Source: Rheum nobile (Eukaryota; Streptophyta; Magnoliopsida; Caryophyllales; Polygonaceae). From it: a DNA stretch of 64,000 nucleotides. Both the position numbers and the translations under genes were made by a program. Shown piece after piece: positions 44,341 to 53,777 of the stretch (positions are counted from its first letter, which is position 1; every line of letters begins with the position of its first letter). Location of the stretch: NCBI GenBank assembly GCA_027886185.1, contig WOAB01000040.1, forward strand, positions 5,952,001 through 6,016,000, given 5' to 3'. The notes under the pieces are model-generated. The model was given only the letters and a program-made list of their open reading frames with translations. It made no database searches and was not told where the DNA came from.

Positions 44341-47300
44341 TAGGGATGAGCACGGGCCAGGAACCGACCCGAACTGAACCGAACCCGAAAAACCCGAAAC
44401 CCGAACCCTCCAAAAATTGGGACCGAAACCCGAACCGAAATATACGGGTTCGGTTCGGTCTGGGCCTTGATCGGTTCGGTTCGGTCTGGGCTAAAACCCG
44501 AACTGGCCCGATTTGCTATTTTGTCGGATTTCCTGTTTAAACCTGTAAATTTTCTGTTTAAAGTCCAATAAATATAATATAATACCAAAATAATATAGAT
44601 TAATAGCTAACTTAACTACTGAAGTCTGAAGTTATCAAGCTCGACTTTATCAAGTTCAACTTACAAAATAAAGAACTTCGAAACACAATATTCATGTTTA
44701 AAACTTTAACTACTGAAGTCTAAAGTCTGAAGTTATCATTAGTCCATAATCCATTGCCAAAATGCCAAAAAGTTCACTTCTTTTCCTTCAAGTCTCCAAG
44801 ACTCCAACTGCAATGAAGTTAACAAATAACAATAGTTATTAATCAATTAAACAATAGTTTTAGAATAAAAATGAATCAATTAATTCAAAAGACAAGTTAA
44901 AGTAACTAAGAAAGAACCTCTGAATCTGATTTGCCCAAAATGTTGAAGATCTTACTTTGATGTCCTAGTTAAGAACTTGATGCCACGTTTCTTTCAACAT
45001 CTAACAAACGTATAAAAGATAATCAAACCAACCATTCATCAATCAGCAATCATGAAAATAAAACAATGCAAATCAACAATAATAAAACATTACAGCAGCC
45101 AACAAGTCAGCAATTTCCAGCCACATATAAGAGCAAATTTTCATACAAAAACAACCAGCAGCCCCACAGTCCAGATAAGAGCAAATTTCCAGCCACATTG
45201 GCCCACATATAAGAGCAAATTGAATGTATAATGATTAATGAGCATAAATAGTACCTTCTTCTGCTTGCTCAGACTCTTGCAGAATCTCTATTACTTCATA
45301 AAAAAAGTGGGACCTTCCATCAGCACGAAGCCAATCTTGAGTGCATATTAATGCTTGAGCCGTCTAATTAACAACATACATAAGGTAAGACCGTAAGATT
45401 AGTATAAATATTAACAAGATATATAAATAAAGTTTCAAGTATTTCTTGTAAGAGTAAAAGAAGTAACCTTAGAAGACAATGAGCTTCGAAATTTATCAAT
45501 AGTGCGACCTCCTGTGCTAAAGGCAGACTCAGATGGCATAGTAGTGATGGGAATGGCTAATACATCCCGAGCCATATGTGCGAGAATTGGAAATCTATGC
45601 CCATTACATTTCCACCACATCAAGCTGCCTTTTCCCCAATCAGCATCCCTCAATTCATGAAAGTATTTATCAAATTCATTGGTAAATGATGAACCACCAG
45701 ATTCAGCCCGCATTTTCAATTGGGAATTAATGTCTGAGAAGAACCCCGACTCCTCCCCAGATTCACCAAAAGTCGGTACCTCAACCTTGACCTCATCCTA
45801 CTTAGCTCTTCAGCACATGATGGGGCATAAATCCACCTATACTCCTCAAATAACTCCCTTGTGACCTCCTTAACAGTCTTTGCCATATCCCCTCTATCCT
45901 CAAGACCATACAGGTTTTGCAATGCTATTTCCAATCCTTCATACTTGTACTTCAGATCAAGAATAATAGCTACAAACATGAATATATTCATCTTCTCCAT
46001 GCTCCCCCAATACTTCTCACACTTTTCTTTCATAGGTTTTGCCATGGTAACACAAACCTCATCCTTACTAGACACCCACTGATCCAACAAGCGCACAAGG
46101 TGACCTATGTAATAAAATACATTACACACCGTCACATAAGAGGACCCCGAAACATTCTTTGTGAAGGTATAGAACTCCTTCAAGAAATTCACAATAACCT
46201 GAATCTTATTCCACTCCTCTATAGTTATGTGTCCTAAGTACACACCATCTTCATCTCTTGGTGTTTCTAAACGAGGGAACACATTTCTATACTTCAAAGC
46301 AACATCCAACATAGTGTAACATGTGTTCCACCTTGTAGGCGTATCAAAATGCAATGCAAGTTTGCTCTCAACTTTCAGCTTCAGAGCTTCTTCTTTTAAC
46401 ATATGCAATCTAGCAGGTGAGTTCCTTATAAATTTCACAACAAGTATAACCTTATCAATGCATTTGACATGAGGCTTTAAACCAGCTTGGACAATTCGGG
46501 CTGCAACGTGAGCAACACACCTCATGTGCAGATACTTAGCCTTGCCAATGCTACCACCGCTTGCTATAACCATGTGCTTCAGCTCTCTACAAGCAGAATC
46601 ATTAGCACTTGCATTATCCATAGTCACTGTAAAAACAATATCACATAAATCCCAGGGCCTCAGACAATCCTCAACATCTCTAGCAATATCATCACCCTTG
46701 TGACCACTAATTGGACAATAGTTTAGAATTCTTCGTTGCAAATTCCATTCATTATCAATAAAATGAACAGTCAAACTCATATAATTCACCCTTTGAATAG
46801 ATGTCCATGTATCTGTAGTTAGACAAACCCTTTGGCAATTATTCTTCAAAAACAATTTCAGCTTCACTTGTTCATCCAGAAACAGCTTATAACAATCACG
46901 TGCAACGGTCCAACGTGAAGGTATCTTGAAAGTAGGGCACATAGACAATAGAAGGTCCCTAAAAAATGGCTTCTCAACAAACATGAAAGGTAACTCTTCT
47001 CCAACAATTAGCTTAATCAGATTTTTCCTCACAACATCTAAGTCTAGCACGCAATTTTGCATCTTATAAAGGGCACTTTGATCAATTTTTTCTAACACAA
47101 TTTTGGATTGTGTACCTTCACCTTTGTTTTCTGGATGCTCTGGACATTTTTCGAGGTGCCGTCTCAATGTTGAGGTACCATTCTTTTTAGTCGCTGCAAC
47201 AAATACTTGTTTGCAATAGTTGCATTTAGCCCTTATATCTTTGTTCTTGGCAACAAACGGCGTGCAATGTTTCCAAACATCACTTCGTTTCCCCTTCAAC

Positions 47301-48875
47301 AAATATGCAATCATCACTTCATTTTCAGCCTCTTCGTTTTCATCGACCTCTCTTCGTGGTTGTTTTGTTGGTTGTGTGTCAGCCCTAGCTTGCCTCTCCT
47401 CCTCCTCATCTAGACCATTATCCTCAAAGTCCTCATCAAAATCAGGGTCCATGGATTCATGTTCTGGAGAATTTTCTGAAGCAATGGATCTTGTCAAATC
47501 TCGAGACTCCGGTTGAGTGCTTGTTTTAGACAATTCTCTAGATCTCTTTTTGAATTGAGTCGTTTTGGATTGAGTATGCTTGGATTGGGAGATCTTCATC
47601 TACACAAAAGAACAACAAATATAAGTTTACACATCGAAGAAAATAAACCTAAAAGGCATTTCCATGACATGAACAATGAATACGAATATACGATACTTAC
47701 ATTTGATGAGAGTCTATCCGTTTTTCTTTGTTTAACAATCTTTGAATCTCATAAGACTGCTGCACAACTTGCACTAAAAAGGCATAATTACCTGTTTGCT
47801 GTAAGTTCTGATTAAATAATAATATGCTTGACAACGTGATTATACTTGGTATTATTTAAAAATAAGATTATAGAATACAATGAGACACTACACTACAAGA
47901 AAAGCACAATCCTCAAACACAGTTGAAGAAATGCATCTTTTATCAGTCAGTTCTTTTCTGCATTGTTTGAGTTTGTGTATTTCCCCCCCTCAAATTAGTA
48001 GAAAAAAGCTTGATTCTTTTCAGATATTACTATACCAAATAAAAATATCTTTTTCAAATTGAATGCTACATCACAGTTCACTTTCACACATGAATTACAC
48101 AAACTCCACCATAAAAAAAACAACTCTACATCAATTTCAGTATCAGATAAGAAAGCTAAGGTTACCTACTCTTTTGGCAAGCCTATCAAACTCAGAAAAA
48201 CAAATACATAAACTGAAAACAAATGCAAAGGATATACAAAATGAATAGACATCAAAAAATTGGATGGTAGCAAAAAAAAATTAAATAGCTAAGCGGCTAA
48301 GCTACTAACTACTAAGCAGTAAGTTCCGATTTCCGAAGCAAAAACAATTACCTATTGCTACGTTTTAACTGTGCACAGTGCACCGACGGGAGCCGGGAGG
48401 CAGAGCGAGAAGGAGGCGGGAGGCGAAGGGAACGAGCGGTGGAAGGGAAGAAAGGAGGCGGACTGGCGGAGCAAGAAAGGAGGCGGACTGGCGGAGCAAG
48501 AAGCGACTTGTCGGGGACTCGGGGGCAGAGGAGTAAAGGACTTAGGGTTCTGTCGGAGGGGGCTGAGGAGACTAGGAGAGGAGATGACTCCTGACGAGGA
48601 AGGGAAGCTGGGAAGAAATGAAGAATTGGGCTAAGGGCCCAAGCAATGTACAAGCCCAATTGCCCAAAATCATAACAGGAAATCGGTTTTAAATAGCCAT
48701 TCGGGTTAGCCCGAAAAACCCGAACCGAACCCGAACCCGACCCGAAATCCGAAACCATGAAATATTCAGACCGAAACCCAAACCGAAAAATTCGGGTTCG
48801 GGTTCGGGTTCGGTTCGGATTTTTCGGGTCGGTTCGGTTCGGTCTTTCGGTTTTGATAGCCCGTGCTCAGCCCTA
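44341..48875 (-). mobile_element. hAT transposon, complete with ends
   Basis: A perfect 8-bp duplication CTCCTCCC lies at 44333-44340 and 48876-48883. The terminal repeats are TAGGGATGAGCACGGGC and, on the right, TAGGGCTGAGCACGGGC (16 of 17 identical). Subterminal zones on both sides are packed with CCGAACC/GGTTCGG motifs (44360-44520 and 48690-48850), the usual binding sites for hAT transposases. The element is 4535 bp, with one minus-strand transposase gene. It inserted just upstream of a histone H3 pseudogene. Confidence 0.95.
45235..47599 (-). pseudogene. hAT transposase with BED zinc finger, single frameshift
   Basis: ATG at 47599 opens a 627-codon frame. An acidic/basic N-terminus is followed by a BED finger at about residues 105-155 (DVWKHC, CNYC, HLEKC). 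The RNase H-like core contains TTDTWTS, GDDIARDVEDCL and FTVTMDNASAND. Then come TRWNTCYTML and a helical region. Near 45798-45803 the frame shifts; the second frame carries SGEESGFFSDIN and the hAT dimerisation domain (YFHELRDADWGKGSLMWWK, PSESAFSTGG). A typical last intron fits GT at 45467 and AG at 45364, joining phase-0 exons into ALICTQDWLR and a stop at 45235. One base change would restore a full reading frame, so the gene died recently or the shift is a sequence error. Confidence 0.88.
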
Positions 48876-48920
48876 CTCCTCCCAATTCTTTATACTTCCT
48901 CGCTATGATTCTCCCCAGAT

Positions 48921-49265
48921 CTGGCAAGCTTCTTATTCGTGTCTCTCGCGACTGACGACGTGAAGAAACCCACAGATTCCGACCAGGAACGGCGGCGCTG
49001 CGAGAGATCAGGAAGTACCATAAAAAGCACTAAGGTTCTCATCAAGAAGCTCCTATTCTAAACGCTGGTGCGTGAAATTGCCCACGATTTCAAGACCAAT
49101 TTCCGATTCCAGACCTCTGATGTTGCTGTGTTTCAGGAGGCTACTGGTTCTTATCTTATTAGTCTATTTGAGAACACGAACCTTTGTGCTATTCATGCTA
49201 AGCAAGTGACGGTTATGCCTAGTGATATTCAGCTTGCTAGGAGGATTAGGGGCGAAAGGGCATGA
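48921..49265 (+). pseudogene. Histone H3-like pseudogene
   Basis: It reads VKKP, then in a shifted frame PGTAALREIRKY, back to VLIKKLLF, stop, LVREIAHDFKT, FRFQTSDVAVFQEATGSYL, LFENTNLCAIHAKQVTVMP and DIQLARRIRGERA, stop. This is the second half of the H3 tail and the histone fold ending in the invariant RIRGERA. The premature TAA (49059-49061) replaces the Gln of PFQR, and a frameshift lies near 49020. No introns are visible, consistent with a retrocopy. Substitutions such as SHAVLALQEAAEAY to TSDVAVFQEATGSY are many, so it derives from a divergent H3 variant or is old. The first part of the tail is unrecognisable. Confidence 0.85.
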
Positions 49266-50223
49266 TTTAATGTTGTTAGGATCAAGTTAAGATTTGTTTT
49301 AGGTTTTGGTGTTTTATTTTTTTGCAAATTATTGTTACGTATGAAATGAAACTCTTACCCAACAGAAATAGAAATCTAATTCATTTTCTTATATGTTTGC
49401 GGATTGTGCTTCTTCAACATTGTTTAAATCAGATTAGTATGTGCTCTTATTGCCTTGAATGACTGTTTTAGGCAATTTAGGGTTGCCTAAGCTTGGTTTA
49501 CATGGTAGTGATTGCAAGGAGATGAGCTAGATAGAGTCGGTGTAGATTGATATCATTATCCTGTTGGGACACAAGTTGAAGCTTTGCTGGATAAAACATG
49601 CAAGCCTATTTACAATAAGAGGAAATCACACTATGTGAGGGATCCTATTGCCAAGCATGAATTGAGCAATTGTGGAAGAAACTAATTGAATTGGGGAAAC
49701 CATGATTGTTATTTGAATGAACTATTGCACGAAATTAATGTGATAAAAGCACGTTGCAAGAATATTTTACAACCAACTTTTTTCGAACAAAAGAAGTAAT
49801 AGTATGTAATGCAACAAATGTGCCAATGTAGATAGGTTCATAAACATTCTCTCAAAGAAACCATACACCTCTCTCAAGGAAAAACATTTCACGGCGACCT
49901 AATGATGACGTTCTAATTAACACTTTCATGAAAGAAACCAGATAAAGATCATAGACTAATATACCGATACTAAGAAATGTTTGTCTAGATGTAAATTAAG
50001 TTGTGTTCATATCACCCACAGTTGCTTGCTTGAAAAAAGCCATACAAAATGAGATTGTTCTCGTTGCTTGTGGACTTTGGCAAAGTCTTTGCCTTCTCAG
50101 CATACTCCTTAAAATCTTCCTATAACAACCAAAACATTATGAACAAATAAGAATGAGAAGGAAACACACCAATTTGATGAGGATAGTGATAGGCTAAAGC
50201 CAATCGAACGGCCTTGCAAGCTC
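49266..50223. other. Intergenic DNA with a short unidentified coding trace
   Basis: Mostly AT-rich. At 49560-49720 the plus strand reads HYPVGTQVEALLDKTCKPIYNKRKSHYVRDPIAKHEL (given here for position only in its first part), then after a one-base shift QLWKKLIELGKP and a stop, with protein-like character. I do not recognise the gene. The remainder, including 50000-50220, holds nothing I can name. Confidence 0.35.
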
Positions 50224-50228
50224 TTCTC

Positions 50229-50702
50229 TGTTGGGTTTGTGGAGCCTGAAGCTAGGGATTGAAGCGAAGGCAACTGAGAGTTGCCGCCGGGTCGCGGTGG
50301 AACTGGACGCCCCGCGGCAGACGCCGGTTTTGCAAGAGAGGTTAACTGGGAGTTACCGCCGGGTCGCGGTGGGATTGGCGCCTCGCGGTGGGAGTCACCG
50401 CCCCGCGGTGGGGGCCGCCGCCCCGCGGTAGGAGCTGCCGCCCCGCGGTGGGCGCTGGGCCAATTCTCACGTGTTGTGTTTTTTGGGCCCATTAGGTTAA
50501 TTGGTGTCTTGCTATTTAAACCCTAGTTGATCAATTGTAATCTTAAGTCAAAAAGTTGAAGTCGTCGTATATCACATTAAAAGAGAGAAAAGTATCCTGG
50601 CTTGGTAGTGCCCCCAGACGTAGTCATTCTTGACGAACTGGGTTAATAATTCTTGTGTTCTTTGTCTTGTTTTCTTGTCGTTACTATGTTCAAATCCTAA
50701 CA
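50229..50702 (+). repeat. Outer Copia 5' LTR
   Basis: A GC-rich dyad array at 50281-50452 (ACCGC...GCGGT arms, CCCCGCGGTGGG units) is followed by TATTTAAA at 50513-50520 and a U5-like part ending CAAATCCTAACA. The 3' LTR (57171-57638) has fewer CCCCGCGGT units. Confidence 0.9.
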
Positions 50703-50733
50703 ACTGGTATCAGAGCTAGTTCTGGAAGTAACG

Positions 50734-53242
50734 ATGGGAAGCGGAAAGTCACCAGTGGAGAAGTTCGATGGCACGGATTTCGGATTCTGGAAGATGCAGA
50801 TCGAGGATTACTTGTATGGTAAAGATTTGTATTTGCCGCTGGGTGAGAAGCCGGAAGACATGAAGGAAGACGAGTGGAAGTTGCTGGACAGGAAAGCGAT
50901 GAGCGTGGTCCGCCTATCGCTGTCCAGGAACGTGGCACATCACACGGTCAAGGTAGAGACGACGAAGGGGATGCTGGAAATTATTTTCGCGATGTATGAG
51001 AAACCCTCTGCGGTGAACAAGGTTCACCTGATGCGAAGGTTGTTTAATCTGCGGATGACGGAAAGTACAGCGGTGACCAATCACTTGAACGAGTTCAACA
51101 TGACGATCGCACAACTGAGTTCAGTTGAGATTGATTTCAACGATAAGGTATAAGCCCTAATCTTGTTGTCTTCTTTACCAGAGAGTTGGAGCGGGACAGT
51201 TACTGCTGTTAGTGCTTCGGCGGGGAAGGCAAAGATCAAGTTTGATGAAGTGAGGGATCTGATTATCAGCGAAGAAATTCGTAGGAAGGCGTCAGGTTCT
51301 ACCTCTGGATCAGCCTTGAATACGGATAGCAGGGGTAGGTCAGACTCTAAGAAGTCGAATCGTGGCAGATCAAAGTCTAGAGGGAAGGATAAGCCCAAGG
51401 ACAAGAGCAAGATCAAGTGTTGGAATTGTGATGAGAACGGTCATTACAAGAGTGAATGTAAAGCACCGTTGAAGAACAAGTCAGCGAACTCAGCCAGTGA
51501 GGATATTGCAGACGCGTTGACTCTGAGCGATTCAACGACAGGAACCACTGCAGATGCATCGATTTTGAGCGCGAGCAGTCCATTGGAGTCTTGGGTGTTA
51601 GACTCTGGAGCTTCGTTTCATTCATGCAGCAGTGCTGATATATTGGATCGCTACACCTCTGGAGATTTCGGAAAAGTCTATCTTGCTGATGATGAAGCTT
51701 TGAAAATCGTGGGGAAGGGTGATGTGCGAATCAAGGCGCCGAACGGATCTGTGCTGCAGTTGCATGGAGTAAGGCATATTCCTAGTTTGAAGAGAAACTT
51801 GCTTTCCATTGGCCAGTTGGATGACGAGGGCTATGAAGTAACCTTCGGCTGTACAACTGGAAGATAACCAAGGGAGCTATGGTGGTAGCTCGTGGAAAGA
51901 AGGAGGGGACGCTGTACATGACGAGCAACGTCCGTGATAGCATTGTTGTTGCAGGAGTGAACTGTGATGCAGATTTGTGGCACTGTCGTCTGGGCCACAT
52001 GAGTCAGAAAGGGATGCAGGTGCTATGCTCGAAGGGCTTGCTTCCAGGTCTTAAGTCCGTTGAGATCGGGCTGTGTGAGGACTGTGTGCTCGGGAAGCAG
52101 AAAAGAGTGAGCTTTGCGAGAGGAGGCAGAACCTTGAAGAAGCAGAAGTTGGAGTTGATCCACAGCGACTTGTGGGGACCAGCACCTGTGACATCTCTGG
52201 ATGGAGCGTCATACTACATGACCTTCATTGACGATGCTACAAGAAAGGTATGGGTCTATTTTCTAAAGAAAAAATCTGATGCGTTTGATTCCTTCAGAAA
52301 GTGGAAGGCTCTAGTAGAGACTGAGACAGGTCTTAAGGTGAAGTGCTTGAGATCTGATAATGGTGGGGAGTATGAGCTTCGCGAGTTCAAGGACTTTTGT
52401 GCTGAGAATGGAATTCGCATGGAGAAGACCTTGAAAGGAACCCCTCAGGAGAACGGCGTCGCTGAGCGTATGAACAGGACCCTGAATGAGCGTGCTAGGA
52501 GCATGAGGCTGAAGTGTGGGCTTCCAAAGATGTTCTGGGCGGATGCAGTAAACACTGCTGCATTCTTGATCAACTGAGGGCCATCAACTCCCTTGGAGAA
52601 TGGGATACCAGAGGAAGCTTGGAGTGGCAAAGAGGTAAATTTGTCTTTCCTTCGGATATTTGGATGTGTTTCATATGTTCACATTGCTCCTGTTGAGAGA
52701 AGCAAGTTGGATGCAAAGTCTGTCAAGTGCACGTTCATCGGATATGGTGGTGATGACTTCGGATACCGGTTCTGGGATGAGCAGAGCATGAAGGTTATTC
52801 GCAGTAGAGACGTCGTGTTCAATGAGCAGGTGATGTACAAGGATAGTCTGGGTGCATCAGAAACAGCTAGTTCTGAACCTGAGATTGTGGAGTTAGACAT
52901 CTCAAACTCGGGTGGGAGCAAGGCGGTCCGAGTTGACCAGGAGGCCGTGACTGAGGAGGAGCTGAGTACCCCAGTGATTCCGCTGCGAAGGTCCACCAGA
53001 GTGCGTGGATCGCCTGATAGATATTCGCCGTCAAACTACTATCTGTTGTTGACTAATGGTGGTGAGCCAGAGTGTTATGCAGAGGCATCTCGTGGAGAAG
53101 ATGTGAGCAAGTGGAAGCTCGCCATGGATGATGAGATGGATTCGTTGATGACCAACGGAACCTGGGAGTTAGTTGAGCTTCCAGCAGGCAAGAAGGCATG
53201 GCATAACAAGTGGGCTTACAGAATCAAGGAGAAGGCGAATGG
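50734..53242 (+). pseudogene. Outer Copia gag-protease-integrase, 5' portion
   Basis: It starts MGSGKSPVEKFDGTDFGFWK and follows the inner copy residue by residue: Gag, zinc knuckle CWNCDENGHYKSEC, protease VLDSGASFHS, pre-integrase zinc finger and integrase core. Lesions relative to the inner copy are TAA at 51151-51153, a frameshift near 51860 (one base lost in GGCTGTA.CA) and TGA at 52575-52577. It stops being readable at the AATGG target of the inner insertion. The 3' remainder is at 56928-57090. It cannot make protein as it stands. Confidence 0.92.
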
Positions 53243-53696
53243 TGTTAGGATTCGAAGGTAGTAATGACAAGAAAACAGACAAAAGAACACAAGAATTCTT
53301 AACCCAGTTCGTCAAGAATTGACTACGTCTGGGGGCACTACCAAGCCAGAATACTTTTCTCTCTTTAGAATGTGATGACGACGACTTACAACGACTTAAG
53401 ATTACAATTGATCAACTAGGGTTTAAATAGCAAGACACAGATTAACCTAATGGGCCTTAAAACACAACACGTGATAACTGGCCCAGCGCCCACCGCGGGG
53501 CGGTGACCCCCACCGCGGGGCTTCCACCGCGGGGCGCCAATCCTACCGCGACCCGGCGGTAACTCTCAGTTAATCCTCTCAGGAGAATCGGCGTCTGACG
53601 CGGGGCGTCCACTTCACCGCGACCCGGCGACAGCCCTCAGTTGCCTTCTCTGCTTGCCGTGCAAACCTTTACTCGTCAGGCTCCATAAACCCAACA
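53243..53696 (-). repeat. Inner Copia 3' LTR
   Basis: Minus-strand LTR with the dyad array at about 53490-53635 and TATTTAAA (complement of 53422-53429). It contains one more 'agttaatcctctc' segment and more CACCGCGGGG units than the sister LTR at 56482-56922. Confidence 0.9.
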
Positions 53697-53777
53697 ATCT
53701 CCCACCTGGAGACTGACTCCAATCATAATCTTTCTCCTCTTCAACCCATAGCTGGTAGTAGTGCCAGGTCTTTCATC

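Noticed and set aside
48348..48758. ORFs near the right end of the hAT element
   Set aside because: Compositional: a purine-rich strand and GGTTCGG subterminal repeats; no domain and no conserved start.
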